Assembly (NCBI GenBank): GCA_024362935.1 | Contig: JANCRA010000004.1 | Coordinates: forward strand, 19,104,621 to 19,168,620 | DNA from: Setophaga petechia | Lineage: Eukaryota; Chordata; Aves; Passeriformes; Parulidae | Direction of reading: 5' to 3' | DNA: 64,000 bases | Shown here: one piece after another, positions 39,733 to 64,000 of the stretch | How positions within the stretch are numbered: position 1 is the stretch's first letter | Layout: every line of letters starts with the position of its first letter | Position numbers and translations under genes: made by a program | Notes under the pieces: generated by a model | Told to the model about the DNA's origin: nothing | The model's input: the letters and a program-made list of their open reading frames with translations, nothing else | Database searches by the model: none

Positions 39733-41435
39733 CCTCTCAGTCATTTCTTCTTGAGGCTGAACAGACCCAGGTCCCTCATTCTATTTTAAGAAAGATGGTC
39801 CAGTCCCTTTGTCACCCTTTGTTTGGGCTAGTTGCTCCTTGTCTCTCTTGTAATGAGGAGCCCAGAACTGGAGAAAGCACTCCAGATGTAGCCTCACTAA
39901 GGCTGAGTAGAGGGGCAGGATCACCTCCCTTGTCCTTGACATGCTTGGCTACATTTAATTCCAGATGCAGCTTGACCTTCCTTGTCTCATTTCTACTTAC
40001 TCTGACAACCTTTCTATCTTCATTCTAAGTGACCTTTTTCCATCTCCTGTGTATTTCCTGCCTGGGTAATGACAGTTCTTCATTTGGTCATGCAAGTCTT
40101 TTACCCTCTTTGCCTGACATCTTCCACATCATGATGTGTTGTTCTTTAGCCTGGAGGAACTTATCCTTGAACATCAACCAACTCTCATGCACCTCTCTTC
40201 CCTTAAGGGGCTCTTCCTGTGGGATTCTTCCAAGGTCCCCAAAGAGACTAAAGTTAGCTCTCCTGAGCTAACATGGTTACCATTTTATTTGCTGCTCTGC
40301 TTCCTCCTCCCTTGATGCTGAGCTCCCAACCTTCACATCCCCAACAAGGCCTTCCCTGTTAGTGTGAGGTCAAGCAGCACAATATTCCTTGTGGGATCCG
40401 CCACTACCTGTGACAGGAAGTTGTCATCACTGCTTCTCAAGAACCTCCTGGGCTGTTTGTGTTTCGTGGTGCTGGTTCTGCAGCAGATGTCAGGATAGTT
40501 AAAGTCTCCTACAAGAACCAATATCTGTGACTCTAAGGCTGCTTTGTGCTGCCTGTAAAAGATGTCATCCACCTTCTCCTGCTGCTCAGGTGGCCTGTAG
40601 CAAACATCCACAAGTGTTACCCCTACTGATCTGCCTTTTTATCCTGACCCATAAGCTCTTGACTCACTCACCATCCACCCCAAGATAGATATCTATGCAT
40701 TTCTGGTGTTGCCTCCAGAGAGGGTAAGTCCACCACCTCATCTTCTTGGTTTGCCTCTCCTAAATAGCATTTCCTTTATTACAGCATTCCAGTCACCTGA
40801 GCTCTCCCACCACATCTCTAATTGCAAAGGTCAGAGTCATTTGACATCACACAGATCTCCCGTTCCTCCTCTTTGTTCCCCATTTTGTGTGCATTGGTGT
40901 ACAGCACTCCATGGAAGTATTTGATTGTGTCAGTATGCCCAGTGGGAGTGCACAGTCTGTCTTCTGGTTACGTCTTTGGATTCATGTACCCTCGGGAGGC
41001 ATCCCCTCCTAAGCATCCTTTTGCTGCTTGGGTGATCACTGTAGTTCTCCCCTTCCCACACCTTTCTCTGTTCAGCCTGGCTTTGTTCCTGTCCCCCTTT
41101 AAATCCAGTTTAAAGCTCTTTCAGTGAACCCTGCTAAGATCCTTTTCCTTCTTTGAGCTAGGAGGATCTCATTTTTTGTCAGCAGACTCAGTATCATATA
41201 AACTGACCCATGATCAAAACCCCACAAATTCTGATACTAACACTGCCGTTGAAGCCATATGTTTCTCTGGGATTTTCCTGGGTTTTGCCCCATCATTCCT
41301 CACAACTGGAAGGAGAGAGGAGAACACAGCTTGTGCGCCAGATCCCTTGACCAGTTATCCCAAGGCCCTGAGGTCCCTCTTGATCATTCACAGCCTTTTT
41401 ATTGGGACTTTGTTGCTGGCCACCTGGTAAACAGG
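39733..41435 (-). mobile_element. CR1 copy A, ORF2 endonuclease region and ORF1 end
   Basis: Continuation of copy A on the far side of copy B. Minus strand, from left to right of the window: the [17 protein letters not shown] ORF2 C-terminal piece (39733-39935), then an abrupt change near 39935 to the linker between endonuclease and RT ([13 protein letters not shown]; about 39940-40330), then the endonuclease domain (40333-40611: VCYRPPEQQEKVDDIFYR, ILVLVGDFNYPDIC). Beyond that comes the ORF1/ORF2 junction (LYTNAHKMGNKEEE near 40850) and the distal ORF1 esterase segment (KGSGAQ-like, near 41330). The central RT domain is missing, so this is an internal deletion of roughly 1 kb or more. It is not functional. 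Confidence 0.85.
41431..41435. repeat. Target-site duplication (left), acagg
   Basis: Five bases identical to 41975-41979 directly flank the TG...CA solo LTR. Joining across them restores the CR1 ORF1 reading, which confirms the insertion site. Confidence 0.88.
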
Positions 41436-41974
41436 TGCCCTGGCAGCTTATATACAGTTATGAACGGGACGGGACACCCCAAAACCAGTGTCAAGAGTGG
41501 TTTATTTCTGCATCAGTCTCAATACATTGTTATGAAAATGGAGACAAGAGATGCAGCCAGCTCACTGATTCAAACAGAATGCCAAAGAAACGTAATGTTA
41601 CAGCATATCATAAAGCCATTTCCATCTGCATTTCAGCCAATCACACATAGAGCCCAAGCATATCGACAACACTTCTATCCAATCACTTAAAGTACACGTA
41701 GCTTTGGTTAAAACAATAGTGGCCTAGTTTCAAACACAATAGCTTGTTCATAAGAGACAGGGCACAGAGCTCTATTCATTTTTAACCTTCTAAAGATATA
41801 CATTAAATAAACTTGTTGCAACCTAAAGGAGCAAATCACATAGGCCTATTGTTCTGTTTCTCACGTCTGCATTACTAATTTTTCTGCGGCCTTGGCATCT
41901 CACTGTCCTGACTGTCACTAGGGCCTGTCTTTTTCAAACTTTCCCAAAACCTTCTAATTTTAAGGATTCTAACA
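41436..41974 (-). mobile_element. Solo LTR inserted into CR1 copy A
   Basis: A 539-bp element starts with tgccctggcag and ends with ggattctaaca, with acagg on both sides. On the minus strand it has an AATAAA signal (complement of tttatt at 41501-41506) about 65 bases before its 3' end, and two ATTGG/CCAAT boxes (41637-41644 and 41679-41686 on the forward strand), the layout expected of an LTR. No retroviral gene is attached. A 5-bp duplication fits an ERVL-type or class I element better than an ERVK type (6 bp). I do not recognise the family. Confidence 0.82.
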
Positions 41975-41979
41975 ACAGG
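41975..41979. repeat. Target-site duplication (right), acagg
   Basis: Right-hand partner of 41431-41435. CR1 ORF1 sequence resumes immediately after it. Confidence 0.88.
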
Positions 41980-42950
41980 TAATGGGTAGTGATCAGTTGG
42001 CAGTTTGTTGGTGATGTCTCTTATCTGGGCTGCATGGAGGCAACATACTTCTGTATAGATTAATTCTGGTTGGCATATTGGGCTCTTCATTTCTCTAAAA
42101 AGGGAGTCACTACTGCAGTTCCTTTTGCTCTTAATTGAGGAGGTCAAAGTGTGGGGGTAGGGTGCCCTGTCCTAGACAATCGGTCCAGCCTTTCATCCAC
42201 ATTCTCATTTCCCTGATTCTGAGATTTCTGGGCCCCATACCTGCTGTATAAGGGCACCTAGGAAGGTAAGGAGTTTGCAAGAAGATTTACCTGCTCCCCC
42301 CAAGGAGAAATCTGTTTCCACTCACCTCTGTCTCTAAGGTCTCATGTTGCCTGGTGATAAGAGGGTGGGGGATCCATTGCTTCAGGTGAAGTGGACAGTG
42401 GGTGCATTTGAGGTGTGGTAGAATGCAGCTCCACCACTTAGTCTCTTCTTCAGGCTCCCTAATTCTTCTTAGTTTTTCTACTTTTTCTCTCAGCTCCAGA
42501 GTTAGGCTTTGTAAGTCATCCACCTGATCACAATTCACACAGCTGTTGTCTCTGCTGTCCTGAGATCAGTGCTGGGCTCCACAATTCCCTGCAGTCTGAG
42601 ACCCAGACTCCTGCATGGTTTCATGGGCACTCCATCTGGGTTGCCCCATCCTTTCTGGTGTGCACAGAGGAGGTAACTTTTGTCCAAACACCACACCTCA
42701 GCTCAATCACTGAGAGTGAAGATCACCAGCTGAGCTAAGTGCTTGAGTTGGCTGTGCCTCAGTGCCCTTCCTGCCTGCCCTGCATGTGCAAACAGTGTCA
42801 TGGTATACTCTGGCTCATGTTTCATGCTGTTTGCCCTCTCTGTTCATTGTGTTCCTGCTTGCTTGCCCTCCCTGGAGGGCAGCTTTAGTGCATGTGGGTG
42901 TGGGCCCTCTCTCCTCTACTGCCATTTATGCTCAGCTCTTCAAAAGAAAA
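41980..42950 (-). mobile_element. CR1 copy A, ORF1 and 5' region
   Basis: Minus-strand ORF1 remains are visible. The esterase-like region (41980-42150) reads SSIKSKRNCSSDSLFREMKS, ICQPELIYTEVCCLHAAQIR and TDHYPLPVV; the usual GDSLLRG block appears as SDSLFRE, so the catalytic motif is degraded. The coiled-coil region is at 42420-42540 (CDQVDDLQSLTLELREKVEK). Upstream of that, 42540-42950 resembles the CR1 5' region (conserved tgcctcagtgcccttcctgcctgccctgcatgtgc block near 42755). Having ORF1 and 5' sequence makes copy A one of the rarer near-full-length CR1 insertions. The right edge is approximate. Confidence 0.78.
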
Positions 42951-46493
<3,543 letters not shown>

Positions 46494-46778
46494 TAGTTGA
46501 AGATTAAAAAAATAATCAGGGTGGTTACATCATCTCCATTTTTAGGATTTATTTAAACTATTCTGGATCAAATCTCCTGAGAGCTGTATTGATGGAACAG
46601 ATTGAATTTTCTTTAATTGGTGATGTGATACTTTATCCTTCTGGTATATAGAGTCATGGGAACAGAGAAGGCTGGAGAGTGCTTTTAGAAAGCATTTATA
46701 CCATTCTGCCTGTTTGACTGTGAGATATTAAAAATAATCTAAACCACACAAATAGATATTTGGCTAACCTGTTTTTAA

Positions 46779-46807
46779 AAGCTTAGCCTAAAAAGTAGGC
46801 TAAGCTT
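46779..46807. repeat. Perfect inverted repeat, 11-bp arms
   Basis: aagcttagcct (46779-46789) pairs exactly with aggctaagctt (46797-46807) across a 7-base loop. It contains two HindIII-type AAGCTT words. It would form a stable short stem in the transcript but is too short for a pre-miRNA. Confidence 0.9.
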
Positions 46808-46814
46808 CTAAATT

Positions 46815-46867
46815 AAGTAACTCTTACAAGGTTCTTGCAAGAATCTTGAAGTAACTCTTACAAGGTT
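46815..46867. repeat. 19-nt direct repeat, period 34
   Basis: aagtaactcttacaaggtt at 46815-46833 recurs exactly at 46849-46867. It directly follows the hairpin at 46779-46807. Confidence 0.93.
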
Positions 46868-49275
46868 ACCAGTTATCTTCTTCATCTGGTCTAATATTTA
46901 AGAAGTGTTTTCCTGGAGCTCAACCTAATATTTGTTCTATGGACAAAATCTATGTAGTTTTGTTTTTATTTGATTTGTGTATTTCTTAAGTGCAGGCTCT
47001 AACACTGACACGTCTTCAACTTGGGACATTATGCGTAACACTGCAACAGGACATTACAGCTGCTGACTGACAGGAACTAATTTCATACTGTGTTTTATAT
47101 TGTATGAATTTAGTAGTTCCAAATCTGGAAAACAGTTAATTTCATGGATAATATTTTCATGTGCTTTATTTGCTATCTTACAGTTTTGGAGAGAGAAAAA
47201 AAACGCTCTCAGTTTATACAGTGCATAGCAGTCCTTATTTTATGTCTCTGCAGTGTTCCCTCTCTAAGTTTATGTTTAATTAGGTTTGTGTCTAGATTTC
47301 CTAATTTTCCCAGTCTCTGCTTGTATAGAATTCTACAATGCCTATGAAAAATTGTAGTGTCAGTCTTTGGAAATATCACCTCATGATTCCCAGCTGTTAA
47401 CTATTTTCCTTAATTTATTTGCAGCGAGAACGGACCTAAGAGTTTGCTTGGTTCTCTGCATTGCTGCCATCCTTAGTTCTTCAGTAAATTGTAGTTTTAA
47501 AATACCAACACTTCTGTCACAGAATAAAGGATGCTTAAGGAGAGATAATTTATATGAATAAATGGAAGTAGCAGGACAGGGATAAGATGATTCATTTCCC
47601 AGAAGCCTAAATAACAAACTGATCCCAGAAGGCATTGAAACAAAATAGTTTTGATTCAGTTTCAGAGCTCTCTTCTTTGGCCATCCTGTTTTCAGTAACT
47701 TAAATTTATATCCTTACAAAGCAAAGTTTGAACTGTATTTTGGAGCATTTACAGGGTTTATACTGCAAGTGTTCCTGTGTACAGAGTATTGTGTAGGAAT
47801 AGCAAATTGAAGAAGAATTGAGAGAAATGCAGCAGCAGCATGGATCTACTGAAGCGACTGATTAGAATACCATAGACATCATGATATTTTGGCAGTTTGA
47901 ACAATATGGGAATTCTACTGGTCTCTATTTACTAGATATCTCTGCACTCAACAGAGGCTTGATTTTGAGAATTAGGAAGAACCATGCTGGGAATGTTATG
48001 ACCACAGACAGTTTGGTGATTCTTTAATATCTTATGTCTATTTAAGTAATTTCCACAGAACCTCAAGGTCTATCTTCTCATGTATTACTTGGAATTCTGT
48101 TGCTCGTGAGATCAAGTCTTCTAAGAATTTTTGGGTCAAAAAATAGTAATAAATAATTTAAAGTTTGATATGAAATTTCCAGAAGTGTTGAAGTAATTAG
48201 GCTCTGAAGGAATATATTTGAAAGCTCCCACACTTAGAAAATTACATTATGTTCTATAAGTAATATTTTAAGTAGAACTTAAATCTTCAAACTGACTTCA
48301 ATTATGTTGAATTTCTTAAAAAATTATAAATAGGCAATCCTTTCATGTCTTTAAATATTGGCAGTTCCAGATTAGACTATATGTCACAGGAGAGGGTGCT
48401 ACAAGAAGGTGCTGTCTGGATCATCAAGATGGAATGATTCACTGTCTTAGAAATTATGTTTAAAAATGGCTAGGTTCTGGAGAACCATTTCAGGCACCTT
48501 TCTCCATCTTTTCAATAAGTGGTTCTGTTTTGACATTGATGATCATTTCCCTTCATAGTGTTAGTTAGTTTTGGTCTCATTCCAGCATGCCTTGGAATGA
48601 TCTCTTTGCTTCAGTTTCAATGCAAATTCATTGCAGTGTTGGAGTTTTTTTGTTTGCTTTGGGTTTTTTTATAAAGTTAGATTTTAGGTTTGTTTGAACA
48701 AAATCTGTACTGTCATAAACCAGAGACAGTAACAGCCAAAATTTTCACTACAAATATCATCAACTGTTAAATATATAAAGCTTTAGAAGTTTGACATGAA
48801 CATTTAAGTCTTGCATAGTACAAAGTTAATCCTGCTGACTGGTGTTCAATTTCACCAAAACTGAATAAACAAGAATTGTTTTTTCATCTTTCAGTGAAGT
48901 AATATTTGACACATTTTTTTCATTTACCTAATGTAAAGCTTAATTGCTTTGTCGTATACCTGTATTTGTGTTAATAATGTCTTAGAGACATCATAAAGTA
49001 CATAATTTGACACGTAGTTTAATTTTTATTGTAATTCTTTCATCCTTCATGGCAGGTACTTAAGATATATATACTTAAACAGTCTATTCTCTTCTCAGTT
49101 ATTATAGATACAGTTCCTTGTGGAACTGATTTATGGCTTTATTTTATCTTTCAAAGCAATCAGTAACTTCCTTCAAAATATTTCTGTCTATTTAGCCAAA
49201 GTTACTCTTCATAAAAATAATGGAGGACATGACTATTTATTGCTATCCCAAGAAAATGCCTTAAGCTGTGATCAA

Positions 49276-49485
49276 GCTGTGTCAGGGGAAATATAGGTTG
49301 TATATTAGAAAGAGTGAGAAAATATTGGAATGGCCTGCCTGGGGAGGTGGTGGAGTCCCCATCCCTGGATGTGGTCAAAAAAAGGCTGGATGTGGCACTT
49401 AGTGCCATGGTTTAGTTGAGGTGTTACAGCATGGGTTGGACTTGATGATCTTTAAGATCTCTTTCAACCTGGTGATTCTGTGATA
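49276..49485 (+). mobile_element. CR1 3'-end fragment, sense
   Basis: Contains in order the CR1 3' landmarks 'gtgtcaggggaaatataggttgtatattagaaa', 'aaaatattggaatggcctgcctggggaggtggtggagtcccc', 'gcacttagtgccatggtttagttga', 'gggttggacttgatgatctttaagatc', and a gtgattctgtgata terminus. It is about 210 bp, complete at the 3' end, and represents a different CR1 subfamily (with the 'tagtgccatggtttag' block) from the copies at 1.2 and 38 kb. Confidence 0.93.
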
Positions 49486-59327
<9,842 letters not shown>

Positions 59328-59512
59328 GCAATGATCAGCAACACCCAGCTCCTGGCCCTGCACAGGGCCATCCCTGAGTCACACCATGTGCCTGAGAGCA
59401 CTGTCCAAATGCTTCTTGAGCTCTGTCAGGCTGCTGCTGTGACCACTTCCCTGGGAGCTGTTCCTGTGCCCAACAACAAATGAGTGAAGAACTTGCCCTT
59501 AGATAGGTTTTT
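59328..59512 (-). mobile_element. CR1 fragment, antisense
   Basis: 'cacagggccatccctgagtcacaccatgtgcctgagagcactgtccaaatgcttcttgagctctgtcagg' followed by 'gctgctgtgaccacttccctgggagctgttcctgtgcccaacaa' and 'tgagtgaagaacttgccctt' follows a reverse-complemented CR1 3' region of yet another subfamily. It is about 185 bp, truncated at both ends. Confidence 0.85.
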
Positions 59513-61830
59513 TAATCTATTTCCATTGCTCTATATCTAAAACATTCATCAGTATTACATTAGTCTTAAGGGACTGAAGTCAGTACATGGCTTTTAGATT
59601 TGTGCTGTAGTCATCAATGAAGCAGCCAAGCAACTATCAACCAAGTTGTTGAAGGTTCTGCATTAAGTTAGTTCTGGAAAATATGTAAGTAATGACCAGA
59701 ATGGGAGGAGGAATAAAGTTAAAGTCTGTCAAAGTTAAAGTCAATGTGATTTTGAATTCATTGTATGTTTGCATTAACAGGAAGGTCAGTGCAACAATGC
59801 AAAATATTGTAATATAAGTCACACAACCATAAATTAATTGGAAGCTCTTATTTTGAAAGGATATTATCATTACTGTCGTGTTTCTGTTTCATTTCACTGC
59901 ATTTCCTCCTCTGTCCAATTTTACAAGTTGAATGTCAGCAATAGTTAATTTTTGAGCAATGTTAAGGTTTTACATTGGAATTTGAACATGTATTTACACC
60001 AGGTGAACATTTCTTTTTTCCTAAATTATGCCACTATACAATATTTTATTGGTTGGTATTAAGAATGTTATTAATGTATATTATTTACTACCTTTATATA
60101 GCAAGAAAATGATAAAATTGTACCCAATGCTACTTTACATTGGAAGAAGAATGAAAGTAATTGGCAATTTATTACATTTATGTTCAATTTAATCAGATGT
60201 AAACACTATTTATCTGATATATAAAAACATCCCTAAGTAAGAAAAACACATTATTTTTAACTTGCTGAAGAGTTTAAGATAACTCTGAGAAAATGCTCTC
60301 ACTATTAAATCAATTTATATGTAATTTAGACACCAAGAACACTGGAATAAGTCATGATTATATAGCATCACTTTAGTTAATCTTTGAAAGCTACAACCAC
60401 AAGTTGAATTCCAGGTAAGAATAGGTTACCCCTCTCCAGAAAATTACGGAATAGGCTTGTTCATGCTAGTCTGATTCAATAGCCCCATTTAGCAGTCACT
60501 TTATGAGTCATGCACTCACATGAGACCTTGGGATTTCAGGTCTAATGTATGACTGACTGGCACGGAATGAAATCCAGAGTGCTTTGGTGTTAATAGTGTA
60601 GTAAGTAATATTGCCTATTTCAGAGAACACATTTGATCCAGAGTGTTTGCTGCACTATAGTATTAAAAAAACCCCATAAATCTGACATTCTGTCAAAGTT
60701 TAGATAAAGAGAAAAGATAACTTAAACAAAGTAATGGCATGAACCAGCACGTTTTTAGTTTTTTAAAAGTAGCTTCCAATATTTTCTGGGTATTCCATTT
60801 GTAGGAACTATTCGCCTCCCCCTTGGGGAACGGAGAGAATAAATGGAACAATATCAGGATCTAAAAGCTTAATGGTTTTATTTTTGCATTGTAATTATAC
60901 TAATAAATACCTCTGTCCATGACCCTGGAATTTATAGTGCAGCAAGAAAGATTTATTGACAAGTAATTTGGAAGAAAAATGGGATTATTGTGTAATTACA
61001 GCATGTGGTTATTAAGCATATGTACTTTCATACCACTTATTCCTGTTATTTCAAGACCTTCAACTATCTTTCAGTTTCCACTCAAAAATACCGAAAGGCT
61101 TCTTGGTAAATCCAGTGCCTGGGAGATATTTGTTACATTATTGGATCAACTACAAAGTAACTGTGTTACCTTGAGATGTGCGGAGGGGATCAATAGATCT
61201 TTAAAACAGCATGAGATTTTTTTAAAGGTGTTCTATACCGTATTTTTCCTGGTTGTGTAGATATCAATGTGTAGGCCTTTCTACTGTACATATTCTGTAT
61301 CTTCTTGTTATACAAGTCCTTTATAGGTAGAGTTCCTTTTTGCTGCTGTTTGATTTAGGATCTCTCCAGGGCCTCATCATTTTTCACCTGAGTCATGTTT
61401 TCCCATTTTCTCCCTTTCTCTTTGTGTGCAACTAATTCTGCAAATATCTTTATATCTTCTTGTCAAACCATAAGTAAAATCTTTCAAATAGCTATTGAAA
61501 TATAATTAAACTCTTGGAATATAATTAAGTATGTATCTAACTAGCATAAGACTAAAATAAAAGATGCATTCATTTGCACCTGTATTTCCTTGGCTGCGTG
61601 CTATGACAGCAGCTGGGCCTATCCTTCATATAATTTGATCTTTTAATTTAATTTGATACTCCATTAGGTATTCAGTGATTTTCAAGGGGAAACTTTTTCA
61701 AAATTTATACCAATTTCAGCTTGCAAAATCTGTACCTATGCTGTCCTCTAGTAGAGCATGGAAGCTCTTCAAAATTATAGCAGGGCAACAAACTCAAGAC
61801 AGATATTATATTTTATGCTGACTAATTTTT

Positions 61831-61905
61831 TGTGTTGTCTTTCACAATATGTATTTGTTGAGGTTGTATTTGTGTTGTCTTTCACAATATGTATTTGTTG
61901 AGGTT
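61831..61905. repeat. Exact tandem duplication, period 40
   Basis: The 35-nt word starting tgtgttgtctttcacaat occurs at 61831-61865 and again at 61871-61905 with no mismatch, separated by gtatt. It is a recent duplication. Confidence 0.96.
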
Positions 61906-63049
61906 CTTGCTGCTAGATCATTTTGCTTCTCAGTTAAAAAGACTTTAAAATGTTCCCAATTCTTTCTAGTTAAAGTAAAACCAACTTAAGTGTTGTATTT
62001 TGGGGGTTTTGTTTGTTAGTATTTTGTTTTGTTTTGTTTGTCTGTGGACTTTTCGATAAGAAATTGAGTGATTTTAGAATTATGACATTAAGATTCTCAA
62101 TTCTAGCTAGCAGTTCCAACATTTCATTATAAATACAACTTCATTGTTTACAGGAAAATTTCTCAGTTGTGAGAAGGAAGAAATAAGTGTTCTTAGAAAA
62201 AGTTAATAATAATATACTTAGTTTACTAAAATAATTGCTTGCATGGTATCACCTAGTGATAGGCATGTTTGTTTCTGTCATTTTAATGAAGTAGGTAACT
62301 TACCAAGTTTTGTACCATCATGGTGCCATTTTGTCTTATAGTTAAGAAATATACCAAAACAGAAAAATATAAATAATAATTCAGTTTTCACTGAATTTAC
62401 TGTCACTGCTAACTTCCCTATTTCAGGATCTGTATTTGTCATGCTCAGGGAAACTTATACCTTGTTTATTAAGCTTTGTGTTCTTGTTTGGCACTTGGTA
62501 TGACTCAAAGCATATCCAGAAGGAAGCGAGACATCTAATCAATATGTCTTTATAGCACTTTGATCTCCTTACTGAATATTGGGATGTAATATATCTTTGA
62601 TGCTTTTTCAATAGAATGATTTAAGAGTTGCCTTTTATGTAATTTAAATTTTGTTTTACTGTATCTGTTTTTTCTGCTAAGGTGACTACTCTCCAGTTTT
62701 TAATGAGTGGAAGGATAGGGGTGACCTATATTGAAGAATAGACCTTTTAATATAAAATTACATCTTTATCCATTCTTTCTTAATTTTTTGAGGTTTAAAA
62801 AGTAAAAGGGGTGTGGTTTTTCTCCCTGCAGGTACATCATGCAAGATGTGGCTGGCCTGATGGTCAAATAAAACATTAATGCACTTAATAAATTTGGGGC
62901 TCTGTGGAAACACACATATCTTGCATGTATGATTTGGTCGGAACTCATCTAAAGGGGAATGCAATGTTTGAATGTAAATCATATAAAGTGATAAATCTTG
63001 TGAAGCCCATATTAATGTTAGTGCCATACTAAAAAAAAGAGATTTGTCT

Positions 63050-63068
63050 AATTAATTAATTAATTAAA
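63050..63068. repeat. (TAAT)n short tandem repeat
   Basis: Four to five TAAT units followed by aaagaaagaaaat. It contains overlapping TAATTA homeodomain-core words. Confidence 0.9.
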
Positions 63069-64000
63069 GAAAGAAAATCAAAAACTCTTTATGAAGCAAG
63101 ATCAAACCTTTGTGTGGCACTAATTGACATTCTTGTGATTGCCCCTAATTCTTCAATGTTGTGGCTCGCATTAATGTATGCGTGTCTGGTGGAATTGTGC
63201 AACAGCATCTTCCAAGAAAGGGCTTCAGCATAAAAAAACTTAGCTGGAGTCACCAGTATATTGAGATTATGGACAGTATATTTTTGCGCTCAGAACTGAA
63301 ACTTAAATTCTATTTAGAAATTTCCTTGAAACTGTTCTGAAGACTCCTAGTATTCCCATTTTTTAACCGTTGTCTGAAGAGAAGACAGAGACAGGGTACC
63401 ATAATATTTGTTCTCAAATTTAGTTCTGAAGCAGAATGCTGTGTCATTTAGCCTGACTCAGATGACTTTTTGTCTGTGTCATGATGCCCCCTAACTTCAG
63501 ATTGTATTCCCTCTTAAATAAACTGTGGGAATTAAATTGTGGTTATTTACTTTGTAAATAAATTGTTGCCATTGTTAATGTTTTAGTGCTGTTATTTCTT
63601 CTTCTTCCTGAATTGTTTTAACTGGCTGTTACCATTCAGAAATATTTTAAGCAAATTTCTGATACAAAGCAAATGGAAGAGTATTTCTCAAGAACTTAGT
63701 CTCTTACAGGGCTTAGAAATGTCACTGGTTATGCAAGATCATTGAGACCAGTGGGACATGATCAGAGACAGGTTGTTTGAGGCTGTGACTGATGAGAGAG
63801 GCTACAAATGAAATGCAAGAAATTGGTGCAATATGTTGTGTCCCCATAGATATGCAACTAAATATTTTTATGTATGTACATGTGATAGATTATCACTTTT
63901 AAAGTGAAGATGAAATCTAAGTGTTGGTTGTGTTTCTGTCTTGCATAGTGTGTGCTTATGTGCACAAGTAGATAACGTGTAGCAAAATTACCAGTATTGC

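Larger units (their letters stand above)
59513..64000. other. CCDC171 intron after exon 14, last part
   Basis: AT-rich DNA without transposons that I recognise and without an exon. It contains a 40-bp-period exact tandem duplication (61831-61905), a (TAAT)n run (63050-63068), and two stretches (about 60480-61020 and 63040-63320) whose mixed composition, TAATTA-type homeodomain words and lack of low-complexity drift suggest conserved non-coding DNA. That suggestion is unproven. Confidence 0.5.

Noticed and set aside
42287..42538. Minus-strand coiled-coil ORF as a second cellular coiled-coil gene
   Set aside because: It matches the CR1 ORF1 coiled-coil block and sits in order with the esterase and endonuclease parts of CR1 copy A.
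46779..46807. Hairpin as a pre-miRNA
   Set aside because: An 11-bp stem with a 7-nt loop is far too short, and flanks do not extend the pairing.

Overview
The window reads as intronic and exonic DNA from a bird. It is AT-rich, has vertebrate-type exons with GT/AG splice sites, and its recognisable repeats are CR1 LINEs and avian-type endogenous retroviral LTRs. There is no bacterial-style gene organisation. The species cannot be named from the sequence alone.

The only cellular gene I can support is the middle part of CCDC171 (formerly C9orf93), a long coiled-coil protein, on the + strand. Fourteen internal exons lie between 3042 and 54378. Joined across canonical splice sites they give one open frame of 2463 nt, or 821 codons, with no stop and consistent phases at every junction. 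The first exons (start codon) lie upstream of the window and the last exons (stop codon) lie downstream. Exons 1-9 and 13-14 encode heptad-rich coiled coil. Exons 10-12 encode a less charged, alanine/leucine-rich stretch that looks like a separate non-coiled-coil domain. Human CCDC171 is on 9p, which corresponds largely to the avian Z chromosome, so this window is probably Z-linked (inference).

Layout: 1-3041 is an upstream intron with an antisense CR1 (about 1170-2532). 3042-34660 holds exons 1-9, with introns carrying old and young CR1 pieces (8.1-9.7, 11.5-12.3, 16.4-16.7 and 17.3-17.5 kb), a solo LTR with a 5-bp target duplication (9874-10306), and a second avian LTR (about 21.6-22.6 kb). 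34661-45107 is a 10.4-kb intron with a nested transposon stack (37.98-42.95 kb): a long antisense CR1 broken by a younger CR1 and, in its ORF1 esterase region, by a solo LTR with 5-bp duplications. 45108-54378 holds exons 10-14. 54379-64000 is intron with a small CR1 scrap and AT-rich DNA that may contain conserved non-coding elements.

I found no tRNA, rRNA, CRISPR array, complete second gene, or novel biological system. The best leads are the nested retroelement stack, a possible unannotated in-phase 93-bp exon (35846-35938), an odd G/T-rich splice-acceptor tract before exon 12, and the apparent hidden domain of exons 10-12.
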